Source: Odobenus rosmarus divergens (lineage: Eukaryota > Chordata > Mammalia > Carnivora > Odobenidae). From it: a stretch of 64,000 bases of DNA. A program made the position numbers and the translations under genes. The notes beneath the pieces were generated by a model. The model had not been told where the DNA came from and did no database searches. It saw only the letters and a list, made by a program, of their open reading frames with translations. Where the stretch lies: NCBI RefSeq assembly GCF_000321225.1, contig NW_004451517.1:806001-870000 (forward strand). The letters are read 5' to 3'. Of this stretch, positions 1 to 10,310 are shown piece by piece. Every line of letters starts with the position of its first letter. Positions within the stretch are counted from its first letter, which is position 1.

Positions 1-1190
1 AGAGGTGCATGCAGTCCTCTAAGAGGGGGATTTGAGCCAGGTGGGGAACTTGGGGAGGGCTCCACTAAGGACATGAAGGTTGAGTCAGGTGGTGGGTCCC
101 TTCCAGCTGCATAGGAAGGAGCGTTGCCTAAGAAGGCATAAATCAAGGTGTCAGCCAAGGATGAGATCTCATCGGAACACTCTACTGGGGAAGGATCCCC
201 TTCCAAGCTCACTCAGCGGTTGTTGGCAGGATTCAGTCCTACATGGGTTGTTGGGCTGAGCTCATCAGATTCTTTCTACGTGTTGGCTGGAAACTGCTCT
301 CCGTTCCTTGCCCTGTTGGCCTCCCCATCATGGCAGCCGGTTTCCTCAAAGTGTGCAAGGTGAGAAAGCCATAGAGAGAGTCCATGAGGGAGATGGAAGT
401 CACAATTTTTATAACCTAATCATGGAGGTGACATCCCATCACCTTTGCTGTTGGCTGGAAGTGTGTCACTAAGCCAGCCCACACTCACAGGGAGGCCCTT
501 ACACAGGGCCTGAGTACCAGAGCATGGGGACCATTGGGGGCCGTCTTGGAATCTGCCTTCCACAAACAGGAAACATAAACGACTCAAGCAAGCAGATGAG
601 CAAGCAAAAGAATTCCAGAAAGTTGTAAGTGAGGGAATAAGTGTGCAATGTCTGTCAAATGACAGATGAATAAATGCTCCATGAGGATAGGGACTGGTCA
701 CTTCTGTCCTGTATCACCAGTTTTCTGTCTGGGCCCCAGGACTCTATGGTACCAAGTCAATGTGGAGTGATGAATGCCGCTATGTGTCTGGACGCAGATA
801 TCATAAGTAACCGCAAGGCAGGGGCTGAGTCTTGCTTTCAGGTTCCAGACCAAGATCCCATCTACCAAAATGCTCCACCAAATGGGTGTATTTCCTGTTT
901 GGGGTTTTTCCGATTTATTTTTATTTTCTTAAAAGCCACTTAACTTAGTTTTCTTAGTTCTGGTCTGGGTATTTAGTGGTTGCTTGGGTTCATGTCTTTT
1001 GGGGAATTAATAAGAAAGTTTCCAGGAATATAGTTTCAGGACATTTTTTCCCCTTTCCCTTAGCAAAGGCACACACATTCATCTCCAGAGAGACACAAGC
1101 TCCCTTTCATGGAAACAGAAAGATCAGGAGGTTATTCAATAAGTTCTCAAATGCCTGCCTCCCCATTTTTTTTAACCTAAAAAACGGGAC
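1..1190. other. Unassigned non-coding stretch with weak old-repeat traces
   Basis: No gene is visible. The part from about 200 to 560 reads like an old interspersed repeat in minus orientation, with phrases such as GGAGGTGACATCCCATCACC that I associate with ancient LTR or L1 fossils; I cannot name the family. About 676-715 resembles the plus-strand 3' part of L2 (CTCCATGAGGATAGGGACTGG). Open frames here are short, overlap on both strands and match nothing I know. Confidence 0.4.
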
Positions 1191-1206
1191 CTGAGTTTGA
1201 CTCTTA

Positions 1207-1404
1207 TTTTTTTTTAAGATTTTATTTATTTATTTGACAGCAAGAGAGGGGAACACAAACAGGGGGAGCAGGTAGACGGGGAGGGAGAAGCAGGGTCCCC
1301 GCTGAGCAGGGAGCCCGATATGGGACTCGATCCCAGGACCCTGGCTGGGGTCATGGCCTGAGCTGAAGGCAGACGCTTAACTCACTGAGCCACCCAAGCA
1401 CCCT
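1207..1404 (-). mobile_element. Can-SINE (SINEC, tRNA-Lys-derived), minus strand
   Basis: Reverse-complement SINE. It starts at the A-tail end (TTTTAAGATTTTATTTATTT), continues through the body (GCTGAGCAGGGAGCCCGATA) and ends at the tRNA-like head (CTGAGCCACCCAAGCACCC). A 15-bp direct repeat, TGAGTTTGACTCTTA, flanks it at 1192-1206 and 1405-1419 and is the target-site duplication. The perfect flanks suggest a fairly young insertion. Confidence 0.95.
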
Positions 1405-1732
1405 TGAGTTTGACTCTTAAAAGCATTTGCAGCTGTCTGTTCCCCTCCAGCCCTGAACTCATTGCAGCAAGAGGACAGATGGGAGAGTCTTGGGGCTTTG
1501 TTCCCACTGCTCCTACAGCTAGTATTCTCCAGCAAGAAAGGAACATGGGGACAGAGGAGAAGCAAGCAAGCCAAGTGAACATGACACAGTGCAAGTCAAA
1601 CGCAGAGAGCTGCCCACAGCCTAGGTCTCGTTCACTTCAACTAGCAGTTACCTCTCAAGCCTGTCCCCTTGTTTGCAAGCCCAGTGCTATTTCCCCAGAA
1701 GGGATTTCTCACCTACAGTGTTAGGGAGGTTA

Positions 1733-1915
1733 GGGCTGGATAATTCTCTGTAGTGGGGGCTGTCCTGGGCGTTGTAAGATATTTAGCACTTCCTGGCTTC
1801 TAGATGCCAGCCATAATGCTCCCCCCACAATTTGGCAACCAAAAATGTCTCTGGATATTGCCAAATGTCCCCAGAGAGGAGGGAGCAAAGTCACCCCTGG
1901 TTGAGAAATTTCTTT
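1733..1915 (-). mobile_element. MER20 (non-autonomous hAT-Charlie DNA transposon), minus strand
   Basis: Runs from a GGATAATTCTCTGTAGTGG-type segment through ACCAAAAATGTCTCTGGATA to GGTTGAGAAATTTC, which is the reverse-complement order of MER20. It is diverged, as expected for an element mobile before the eutherian orders split. It is one of seven copies in the window. Confidence 0.85.
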
Positions 1916-2049
1916 TGGCTGAGTCCAAGAGCTCACCTGCCCTACCCTGTTTCCCCCACCCCATCTGGCCTCCTGGCTTTCACTGTCGTCACCCAGTACT
2001 TGGCCCACGTAGGCACACAACACATGTTCCTTGATTGCATGACGGTAGG

Positions 2050-2120
2050 ACGTAGGACAATGCCCAGATGCTCAGGGTCTAGGACAGTGTGGTAGGTGCT
2101 CAATAAATGTTTGCTGGATG
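2050..2120 (+). repeat. L2/MIR 3'-end fragment
   Basis: GTAGGTGCTCAATAAATGTT followed by TGCTGGATGG is the conserved 3' end shared by L2/MIR-type repeats. The fragment is short and old. Confidence 0.6.
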
Positions 2121-3417
2121 GTACAGAAGCTCCTGTGGGAAGCATTCTGCTCCGCATCTAGGACTCAGCTCTGTTGCTCACAGCCAAATGCATCCATCCT
2201 GAAAGCATGAAGACCTTCTTAGGGTGGTTTGATGTGTCCCATTTCACAGCCGGAGAAACCCATGCTCGGGATGGTGAAAAGAGTCTTTTCAGGATCTTTG
2301 GGAGCAGAGCTAGAGTTTTAACACAGATATGTCTGCCCTCAAACTAAACATGGATTAAAAGAAAGTATCTGAAAGAAATCCCAATCTCATGTCAAACAGG
2401 ACGAAGTCTATAGGAAGTGGATCAAATCCCATGGGGCTCTTTCCTCTGCCACTTTGAGGGACATGGGACAAGCCTCATCTCCTCTCTGGGTCTTGTTTTT
2501 CCCCCTTTCAAACATGCTGAGACTGTAGTGTTATCTCAAAACATCCGTGGAGCTGGAAAATGCCTGGATCCCGGCTCCCCCCTCCACCATCAGTACCCAG
2601 GGCCACGCCCGGCGCCACCAGCACCCACCCGCCCCCCCCCCGGGGCCGCCACTTGTGGCAACCCTGAGGCCCTTCATGCCTTTGCGAGGGGAGCAGGACT
2701 CTCCCCACACATTTGGTTTCAATTCTCCAAATGCTTTTGCATATTTTGCTGTCATGAGGAGATAAAATCAAACAAATGTAAACTGAGAGCAGAGAGAGCC
2801 TGGGAAAACTCAAAAGAGAGCTTGCTGGAAGGGCCCCCTGGGGCCCCAGGGTGCGGAGTTTACCTGGGTCTGATGGTTCAGCCGGGCTCGCCCGGGACCA
2901 CCCAGCCCCGAGCCAGGATGGGTTGGCCCTTCTGAATCCAGAGACTATTTCCCAGTCCGGAGACCCTGGAGGGGCAGGGGATTCAGAGGCCACGAATATT
3001 TTCTAAGAGACAAGAAGTTGCTGCACAAATCCCCTGACCGATTAGCACCCAGCAGGGCCCATGCACTCAGAGGTGGCTGGTGGGCCGACAGGGTGTGGGA
3101 ACAGGCCAGATCCCCTGATTTTTCAAACAAAACCGGAATCCACATTCTTGTGTGAAGGCTTCCAATTTTCAAATGTCAGGATGCTCCTAGGGATTAAACC
3201 AAATGCACTGGCTGACCCCATCGGGTCTATTAGCTGCCAGGGTGCCTCCTGGCCATTAGCATTGCTGTGGCCTTCCCCAGTGGACCCCTTGCTCAGGGAC
3301 ATCCATGTATTTGTTATGTGATAAGTAATTACCATGGACCGATATAGACCTCAGAGCATGGTAAGTCTTAGATTGTTCAATCCCATCATCTCCCAAGGTA
3401 GTAGCTACTCATCTGTC
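2120..3417. other. Unassigned GC-rich stretch
   Basis: No gene recognised. A weak minus-strand MIR may lie at about 2235-2330. About 2560-2960 is GC-rich with a run of ten C. A 172-codon frame at 2417-2935 on the plus strand faces a 161-codon frame at 2508-2993 on the minus strand. Both are rich in P, G, S and A and have no recognisable domain, as expected from base composition alone. Confidence 0.45.
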
Positions 3418-3826
3418 CTGGGTTGTATTGAGGTCCCTCCCCAAATTCACCTGTTTAAGTCCTAACCCCTAGGACCCCAAATGTGACCTTATTCGGAAAC
3501 AGAGCAGTTGCATGTAATTCACACTCGGGTAGGGTGGGAGCCTAATCCAATATGACCCATGTCCCTATGAAAAGGGGGAGTTTGGCCACAGGGAGGATGC
3601 CTCGTGAAGGCAGAAGTGATGTTGCCACGAGCAAGGAACCATGGGAAGCTGCCATGAGGGAGGCCTGGAATCCTTCCCTAGATCCTTCCTAGCACCTTCA
3701 AGAGGGAGCACGGCCCTGCCAGCACCTTGATCTTGAATCTCTGGCCTCCAGAACCATGAGACAACAGATGTCCGTTGCTACAGCCACTCCGTACTTTGTT
3801 AAGGCAGCCCCAGGAAACTCGTAGAT
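3418..3826 (+). mobile_element. MaLR-like solitary LTR (family name uncertain)
   Basis: Contains TGTGACCTTATTCGGAAACA, a GAGCCTAATCCAATATGACC-type segment, and a 3' part reading CACCTTGATCTTGAATCTCT then GCCTCCAGAACCATGAGACA and a GGCAGCCCCAGGAAAC end. This arrangement is characteristic of old mammalian LTRs related to MLT1/MST. No internal retroviral sequence is present, so it is a solitary, decayed LTR. Confidence 0.65.
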
Positions 3827-3930
3827 TATTGTAATTATGGCCTCAACTACGATCAGTCACACTTCCTCCCTTTGCTAATGTGTTTATAATTTTGGGAGCT
3901 TCCAGTTAGGGATGGTTGGTTTTCTATTCT

Positions 3931-3952
3931 TTTTTTTTTTTTTTTTTTTTAA
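3931..3952 (+). repeat. Poly-T tract
   Basis: A run of about 21 T that continues into TAAGTTTATTAGGG. It could be the tail of an unrecognised minus-strand retrotransposed fragment, but no flanking duplication is evident. Confidence 0.7.
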
Positions 3953-4152
3953 GTTTATTAGGGTACTCTGCTCTCCAAAGCACCATGCTGGATGCTGGGG
4001 CAGGGCAAAGGTGTGCCACCGAACCGGCTGGCTGGGGGCACCTCCTGCATTCCAAAAGTCTGCACCCAGGACAGGGGGAGGAAGCATTTTGGGGTGACGG
4101 GCTCAGAACCCCAGAGTGGCCTCTCTCATTGTCTTCCGTACTTCACGTAGAC

Positions 4153-4370
4153 CCGTGGTTCTCAGCCAGGGAGATTTTGCTCCTCCTCCCCAGGGGACAT
4201 TTATCAATATCTGGAGCCATTTGGGTTGTTAAAACTGGAGGCAGGGTGCTCCCTGTGGCTAATGGGTAGAGGCAAGGGGTGCTTTTAAACATCCTGCAGT
4301 GTCCTGGACAACCCCCACCACGGAGGATTCCCCGGTCCCCGTGTCAACAGTGTCCCAGCTGAGAAACCCT
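4153..4370 (+). mobile_element. MER20, plus strand
   Basis: Near full length. It begins GTGGTTCTCAGCCAGGGAGA, continues CCAGGGGACATTTATCAATA and CATCCTGCAGTGTCCTGGAC, and ends CCCAGCTGAGAAACCCTG. The order and spacing of these blocks match MER20. Confidence 0.9.
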
Positions 4371-4675
4371 GCTGCCGACACACAAGGGTGAGGACCCCAC
4401 TGTGTGGTCCTGACCACAGGACCTTGGCCAGGCCCTACCCCTCTCTGAACCCCAGACCCCTTCTCTGTATATTTGGTCATTGATGAGTTGCCTGACTGCT
4501 CTGTGACACCCCAGGGAGACCCACGCCCCAGGGTCCTGGTCCTGAGCCTGGCATGGCATGGGAGCTCAATGGACACCCCTTCTTTCCACTTCCTTCTCTG
4601 CGGGGAGGCTGCTACAAAGGAGCCTGCCTTGATGTATCTGCTTCCCTAAAAAAGAATGCTTTACATTAAGATAAA

Positions 4676-4740
4676 ACATGCCCCATCAATTTTGACTACG
4701 CATATTTTAAGAGAACCCTAAATGTATTTCCTTGATTCTA
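4676..4740 (+). repeat. 65-bp direct repeat, copy 1 (left edge of the gap)
   Basis: Identical over 65 bases to 4885-4949. It abuts the N gap directly. Sequence continuing from 4950 is unique, so the simplest correct path may join 4740 directly to 4950. Confidence 0.97.
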
Positions 4741-4790
4741 NNNNNNNNNNNNNNNNNNNNNNNNNNNNNNNNNNNNNNNNNNNNNNNNNN
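4741..4790. other. Assembly gap (50 N)
   Basis: Fifty unknown bases, a typical fixed-size placeholder. The sequence on its right is a copy of DNA found 1.8 kb downstream, followed by a second copy of the DNA on its left, so the join is suspect. Confidence 0.99.
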
Positions 4791-4881
4791 ATGTGGTCAT
4801 GGTTGGCTTAGAACAGTTAGGATTGACTCCTGAGTTGGGAATGTGATCACCTTCCCAAAGGGTGGTTTCGGGACAAGCCAA
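4791..4881 (+). repeat. 91-bp copy of sequence at 6583-6673
   Basis: Identical over 91 bases to 6583-6673, starting ATGTGGTCATGGTTGGCTTA. Three extra bases (CGG, 4882-4884) separate it from the repeated 65-mer. In the downstream copy the sequence continues into unflagged unique DNA, so the downstream copy is probably the native one. Confidence 0.97.
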
Positions 4882-4884
4882 CGG

Positions 4885-4949
4885 ACATGCCCCATCAATT
4901 TTGACTACGCATATTTTAAGAGAACCCTAAATGTATTTCCTTGATTCTA
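4885..4949 (+). repeat. 65-bp direct repeat, copy 2
   Basis: Second exact copy of 4676-4740. It continues without a break into GGATGCTGTCAATTG at 4950. Confidence 0.97.
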
Positions 4950-5425
4950 GGATGCTGTCAATTGTAAAGCAGATCTCAATGTAACAAGAGTTTTGGAGGT
5001 AGAGTGGGGGGCCAATTCCATATTAATGTGCATGTTGATTGCAAGGTGTACCTTATTTTTGTCCCAAGTGGAGTGGGGAGTTCTGACTTCATCTCTGAAC
5101 TGGTATCCCCATGGAACTGCATTCTGTGGAAATACAAACTGAATTCCCAAAGCCTTGAAAAGCCGTGTTTATCGTTACTAGAACTTTCTTAAGGATTCAG
5201 GGGGTGCGGTTCTCAGCATATTAAGCAGCACAACTTTCTAAGAATTTCTGTCCCTGTCTCTTCCCCATCCCAGTCTCAGCCTCTCTGTGACAAGAGTGTT
5301 TGACAAATGTCCCCGTTTCCTCCTCTGCAGGACCCTCTTCCCTGCTCCTGGACATAGCAGATCTCTGGGACTTAGTCTGTCCACTGAAGCATGGGCAGAG
5401 GGAGGATGTGTTAGAAGTGTGGCCA
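4950..5425. other. Unassigned non-coding stretch
   Basis: AT-balanced unique-looking sequence with no repeat family or gene that I recognise. Confidence 0.5.
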
Positions 5426-5648
5426 GGGGACGCCTAAGTGGCTCAGTCATTAAGTGTCTGCCTTCGGCTCGGGTCATGATCCCAGGGTCCTGGGATCGAG
5501 CCCCGCATCGGGCTCCCTGCTCGGTGGGAAGCCTGCTTCTCCCTCTCCCACTCCCCCTGCTTGTGTTCCCTTTCTTGCTGTCTTTCTCTCTCTCTCTCTC
5601 TGTCAAATAAATAAATAAAATCTTAAAAAAAGAAGAAAAGAAAAAGAA
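5426..5648 (+). mobile_element. Can-SINE, plus strand
   Basis: Head GACGCCTAAGTGGCTCAGTC, body GGGCTCCCTGCTCGGTGGGA, a (CT)n stretch, (AAATA)n, and then an A/G-rich tail. An imperfect flanking repeat, AGAAGTGTGGCC against AGAAGCATGGCT, is the likely target-site duplication. Confidence 0.93.
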
Positions 5649-5915
5649 AGAAGCATGGCTGGGCCTGTCTCAGCCGAGCCCCCCTTCTGGGTCTTTTTGA
5701 TCTGAAGAGCTGTGCATCCTTTTCTTAGAGAGACCCACCGACCCTGAGCTTCTGTTTCTACCAGACTCAACTCTCTCCACCACAAAATGCTCATGCTTAG
5801 AATCTGCTCTGCTTAGAAGGCAAGAGAAGAAGAAAGTGAAAGTATGTGCACTTTGAATTCTTTTGTCTTTGGCATAAAAATTGTAATAGTGTAAGAGGTG
5901 GAGACTGGACTTTTT

Positions 5916-6106
5916 TAAAAAAATACTTTATTTATTTATTTGTCGGAGAGAGAGAGAGCGAGCACAAGCAGGGGGAGCAACAGGCAAAGGGAGAAGCAGG
6001 GTCCCCACTGCAGAAGGAGCCTGATGCGGTACTCGATCCCAGGACTCCAGGATCATGACCTGAGCCAAAGGCGGACACTTCACCAACTGAGCAACCCAGG
6101 CGCCCC
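5916..6106 (-). mobile_element. Can-SINE, minus strand
   Basis: Tail at the left (TACTTTATTTATTTATTTGT), body GCAACAGGCAAAGGGAGAAG, head CTGAGCAACCCAGGCGCCCC. GACTTTTT-type sequence flanks both ends, giving a short or decayed target-site duplication. Confidence 0.93.
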
Positions 6107-6109
6107 TAG

Positions 6110-6900
6110 ACTTTTTCTGAAGCTAAAAGTAAATGACGTTAAGAAGTTACAGTTTATACTCTCTAGAAAAGAGACTTGGAATTTGCCACCCAAAGGATAT
6201 TTCCATCTGCAACTAACAGCACACACAATCTCCATGAAGCTCAAAGAAAATGAAGGATTCTTATTTAATTAACTGAGAAGTCAGAGGAAGGACAGGTCCA
6301 GAGGGAGGTGATGCGGTTGTTAAAGATGCTGAAAACCATCGTTCTGCTCTGCTTTCCTCAGGGGGCTAAGTCTGTCTTTAGACTGGTTCCTTTCCCGGTC
6401 ACACATTCCTACTGCAGCCCTGGGCATCACCACTAGATCCGGTAACTTCTAGAGAGAGAAGTGAAGACCTCTCTTCCAGTTTCTCTTTTAAGAGCAAGGG
6501 AACCTCCCTCAGTAGCCTCCAAGCAGTTCCTTGGCCAGAACAAGATGAGCACCAGTGGTTAAAGCCATGGCTGGCAAAGAGAATGTGGTCATGGTTGGCT
6601 TAGAACAGTTAGGATTGACTCCTGAGTTGGGAATGTGATCACCTTCCCAAAGGGTGGTTTCGGGACAAGCCAAGGGATATTAAAACCAAAAAGGGGGAAC
6701 TGGGTTGGATAGGCAACCACCGGTATGCCTATCCAATAAATATTGGTTGAGTAAATGACTCATTGTCTGGTCTCAGCTCTCACTGTGAAGAATCAGCATC
6801 TGCTCGGGGACAATGCAGAGTGGGGAGCAAGTCAACCATCCCCCAAAGACCTCCAAATTAGATGAAAATCCATAAAGCTTTAATAAACAAACAGAACACT
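6110..6900. other. Unassigned stretch containing the probable source of the 91-bp copy
   Basis: No gene. Bases 6583-6673 are repeated exactly beside the gap at 4791-4881. About 6725-6770 (CCAATAAATATTGGTTGAGT) weakly resembles an L2 3' end. Confidence 0.45.
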
Positions 6901-6901
6901 T

Positions 6902-6965
6902 AGATGGATGGATGGATGGCTGGATGGGTGGATGGATGGACGGACAGATGAATGGATAGAAGGAT
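6902..6965 (+). repeat. (TGGA)n microsatellite, interrupted
   Basis: About 64 bp of TGGA units with scattered substitutions (TGGC, TGGG, CGGA). It is imperfect and therefore probably only moderately polymorphic. Confidence 0.9.
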
Positions 6966-6966
6966 G

Positions 6967-7580
6967 TATAAAATGTAGCTAAACGGATAAACACAGACAA
7001 ACAGAGGCCGAGCATGAGATAGATATAGCAGGATCTAGAGGGATAGCAGGACATAGAAGAAGCAGATATAAAAGAATATGTAGACATCTCTTTTTCAGCA
7101 TGTATAATCCATTAGGGCAAAAAATAATGCAGCTTGTAATATGGTGCCACTCAAATTTGTTCCCAGAGAAGGTCACCCAAAGAGTTTCTTTGCAGAAAAC
7201 TGGTAATCCCATTGTAATTTCCTGGTTAAAGAAAAGGTTAGACAAACACTCAGAGAAATGGGTCCTTTCACTGAGAGGCAGCTCTGAAAGACATTCTTTT
7301 CTTCTTTTCCTGCTCAGGCAATTTCCAAAAAGGGTCTACCTTGGTGAAATTTAAAAACAAATTTCAACCCTTCCTTTATTCACTTTCTCCACTGTCACTG
7401 GCCCCTGTAACTGACTGGGTCTGTCCACATCCAGGGGGGACGCCACTCTCAGGAAAGGGAACGAGGTGGTCTCCAAGACTTTGCCTTGCCTGATCCTGCC
7501 ATCAGGTTGCCAACCTGTAGTGGAAATCTATCACTAGCTGCCCCTCATGTATTCCTCTCTGCTTCTAATAAAGAGTGTAC
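6967..7580. other. Unassigned non-coding stretch
   Basis: No repeat family or gene recognised. Frames on both strands are under 90 codons with no known motif. Confidence 0.45.
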
Positions 7581-7582
7581 CA

Positions 7583-7778
7583 GGGCGCCTGGGTGGCTCA
7601 GTCGGTTAAGCGACTGCCTTCGGCTCAGGTCACGATCCTGGAGTCCCGGGATTGAGTCCCACATCGGGCTCCCTGCTCAGCGGGGAGTCTGCTTCTCCCT
7701 CTGACCCTCTTCCCTCTCGTGCTCTCTATCTCTCATTCTCTCTCTCTCAAATAAATAAATAAAATCTTTAAAAAAAAA
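7583..7778 (+). mobile_element. Can-SINE, plus strand (CTGGAGTCCCGGG subtype)
   Basis: Head GGCGCCTGGGTGGCTCAGTC, then GCGACTGCCTTCGGCTCAGG, GATCCTGGAGTCCCGGGATT and CTGACCCTCTTCCCTCTCGT. This diagnostic subtype also occurs at 38215 and 44362. The target-site duplication is AAGAGTGTACCA against AAGAGCGCACCA. Confidence 0.96.
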
Positions 7779-7859
7779 AAGAGCGCACCAGTTGCCTTTG
7801 GGATGCCCCTCCCCCTTTCTTAGCTCATTACTTTGAGGGTAACTTGAGACTTCTGTGGT

Positions 7860-8440
7860 TGGTCCAGAGTCATACAAGCACCCAGTGAGTCAAATTAGAG
7901 TCAGCAGTGCATGCTGAGATGTTTGCTGAAGCCACCATTTCTCTCTTCCCCTGGATAGTGGTGAGGATGTGACACTTGGAGCTTCTGCAGCCATTTTGTA
8001 AACTGATTCTAATTGCTCTTAAAAACAGACACCCAGAAAGCACCGGCCATTGTTTGAGTCCAGAATTGAGCTTCTGCAAGTTTTCTGTTACTTGCAATCC
8101 GTGGCAGATTCTATTGGTTCTTTAGTGACCATTCATGCTCCCCTGTCTCATCTGCCCCTCAGGAGAGATAACTCTAGACCCCAGCTGGGGAGTGAATCTA
8201 AGCCCGTTAGGCAATCCTATTTCACTTAGCAGTGTTTGCTTCAGGCACAGACATTTGACACAATTCTGGCCAATGAAGCATGATGGGAGGCTGCCCGAGG
8301 GCTCCTGGGAAACATTCTGCTGCTCTTAAAAACAGACATGACGGAAGCACCAGCCTCACTAGTCCTCTGGAGGTCGATTGGTGTTGGGATGAGATGCCGA
8401 GGAGGCCTGTAACCATCCAGGACCAGGAAGGGAGCCAGCC
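7860..8440 (+). repeat. Old interspersed-repeat fragments, family uncertain
   Basis: Contains phrases such as GGAGCTTCTGCAGCCATTTT and TTCTGGCCAATGAAGCATGA that recur in an old mammalian repeat also seen at 11790-12080 and, reversed, at 63625-64000. The segment TGCTCTTAAAAACAGACA occurs near 8015 and again near 8320, each followed by a GAAGCACC-type motif, so two repeat fragments probably lie side by side. Confidence 0.45.
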
Positions 8441-8654
8441 CATCCCACACCTGTGCTATAGCTTCTTCCCACCGTCCTTTCTGCACATGTGCAAGAGTCT
8501 CTGCTCTCCCTTCCGGCCTCACCTGGTGGCCTGCATGAGGCAAACCCAGCTTTGAACAGCCTTCTCTTCTGCTTCTTGAAAGCTGTATCGAAAAGCATTT
8601 TTAATTATCTAAGAAATCCATGATCACTACAGATCAGTGCTGTTAGAATGTTCT

Positions 8655-8835
8655 GGGATGATGGAGATGTCTATATCAGCACGGCCAACGCCAGTGCCAC
8701 TTGCCATGTGTGGTAACTGAGCCCTTGAAACGTGACTAATGCAACCAAAGGACTCATTCTTAAACGTATTTAATTTTAATTAATTAACATTCAAATAACC
8801 ACATCTGACTAGTTGCTACTGTATTGGACAACACA
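8655..8835 (+). mobile_element. hAT/MER-type DNA transposon remnant (name uncertain)
   Basis: Includes GAGCCCTTGAAACGTGACTA, a TTTAATTTTAATTAATTAAC stretch, ATAACCACATCTGACTAGTT and GCTACTGTATTGGACAACAC. This is the order of a common non-autonomous element whose end reads GTGGCTACCGTATTGGACAGC. Confidence 0.7.
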
Positions 8836-9072
8836 GAAATAGAACAATTAGTTGATATAAATAAGCATGAAGGGAAAAATACAAGTCACCCCCGATTCTA
8901 TCTCCAAGGCACAACTAATACTAAACTCTCGTATGTTTTATTCTGTGCTTATCAATCCACTACTGAATTTCTTTCAGAAATATATAACGTTTTAAACTTG
9001 TCCATTAAGTATATTGTGAGCATCTTTCCAACTTAGTGGATGCATTGCTAAAGAACCTAGAGCAGGCATTAG
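8836..9072. other. AT-rich old-repeat-like stretch
   Basis: Wording such as TGAGCATCTTTCCAACTTAG resembles old L1-type 3' sequence in reverse orientation, but it is too diverged to assign. No gene. Confidence 0.35.
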
Positions 9073-9087
9073 AAGTGCCAGATGTGG

Positions 9088-9510
9088 GGGGCACCCGGGT
9101 GGCTCAGTCGGTTAAGCGTCTGCCTTCGGCTCAGGTCGTGATCCCAGGGTCCTGGGATCGAGCCCCACATCGGGCTCCCTGCTCGGCGGGAAGCCTGCTT
9201 CTCCCTCTCCCACTGCTCCTCTCCAGAGCTCCTCATATTGCTCTCACTATCTCTTTCAAATAAACAAATAAATCTATTTATAGATATTATAATAGAGCAT
9301 CTTGGTAAAGATCTATTTTATTTGTTTATTTGAGAGATAGATGGGGGGTGGGGGGAGGAGGGGAGGAGCAGACTCCCTGCTGAACACAGAGCCTGGGGGC
9401 TCGATCCCAGGACCCTGAGATCATGACCTGAGCTGAAGTAAAGAGTAGGCCACTTAACTGACTGAGCCACCCAGGTGCACCAATAAATAAAATCTTAAAA
9501 AAAAAAAAAA
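9088..9510 (+). mobile_element. Can-SINE, plus strand, interrupted by another SINE
   Basis: The head and body occupy 9088-9275 (GGCTCAGTCGGTTAAGCGTC, GGGCTCCCTGCTCGGCGGGA). The AATAAATAAAATCTTA(A)n tail resumes at about 9482-9510. The outer target-site duplication AAGTGCCAGATGTGG/AAGTGCCAGATTTGG at 9073-9087 and 9511-9525 shows that both parts are one insertion. Confidence 0.93.
9306..9481 (-). mobile_element. Can-SINE nested in the tail of another SINE, minus strand
   Basis: Runs from ATCTATTTTATTTGTTTATT to CTGAGCCACCCAGGTGCACC in reverse-complement order. It sits inside the tail of the plus-strand SINE. About 30 extra bases (9276-9305) precede it; they belong to neither consensus and may be transduced or filler sequence. 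Confidence 0.92.
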
Positions 9511-9513
9511 AAG

Positions 9514-9725
9514 TGCCAGATTTGGAAGCAGACAGACAGGGATTCGTGTCCGGGACTCCCCAGACTGGCTGCATGACCTTGAAAGAGTTATGTGATCTCT
9601 CTCTACACCTCAGTCTACCCATCTGCAAACGGGGTTATCTGTATTACCTTCACCACAGTGTGATCGGGTGGATTCAATATGGTAATGCCTATACGGGGTT
9701 TGGCACGGTGACGGGTCATCGGTGT
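9514..9725 (+). repeat. MIR, plus strand
   Basis: Contains GCTGCATGACCTTGAAAGAG, CTCAGTCTACCCATCTGCAA and a TATGGTAATGCCTATACGGG-type region, in the order of the MIR core. Confidence 0.75.
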
Positions 9726-10310
9726 GCACTGCGTATTCATGTTGGTTCTGCGACATCGTTTTTTTGTAGCTGCAGACTATCTCATGACATGGTTGTGCCA
9801 TGATTCATTTATGCAACCTTTTGTCATCTGACATTTGGACTTTTGTTTGTTTTTGAAATAAACAATGCTGCAATAAGCCCCTATGGCAAAAACTAAAATA
9901 GAAAGTAGCGTCTGGGATCTCCCTTCTGATGCAGGGGCTGTGGCCGTAGAAGAAGTCTGGAATTGGCCAGGAGGGTGTCAGGAGGAGCCAAACCAGACCC
10001 CCAGCCCAGCTCAGCTAGCATCTGCTCAAGAGAACTGAGTCCAAGAGATCTTTTTCTTTTCATTCCTTCTAGGTCAACTGTAGCTCAAATGGTCAGGGAC
10101 AGCTTGGGCAAAGCCAAAGCCAAAGATTTTCTTCCATGACTAACCGTGGGATGGAGGTAGTGTGACAAATACAGTTCGCTCCCCAGAGAGAGGAAAAGTA
10201 AGTAACCCAAGAGGCTTCCTCCAGGGACATTCCTTGGGGCTTTTGAACCTGAAAAAGGACTGGATTCTTTAGTACGACTCTTAGAGATCATATTAAAAAT
10301 TTCTGTCTGG
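9726..10310. other. Unassigned stretch with an old-L1-like trace
   Basis: About 9780-9890 reads like diverged antisense L1/L2 (ATAAACAATGCTGCAATAAG). The rest, to 10310, is unassigned and has no gene. Confidence 0.4.

Noticed and set aside
2417..2993. Opposed 172- and 161-codon frames in a GC-rich block
   Set aside because: Proline/glycine-rich low-complexity products on both strands, with no splice or promoter layout.
7583..7778. tRNA-like sequence that could be a tRNA gene
   Set aside because: The tRNA-Lys-like head is part of a Can-SINE with body, tail and target-site duplication. The same holds for all twenty copies.
8515..8535. CACCTGGTGGCC as a reverse CTCF site (also CTCCTCCTGGTGG at 39264 and CCACCAGAGGTAGC at 42676)
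   Set aside because: Each has two or more mismatches in the conserved GGGGGC half of the motif, so I do not count them.
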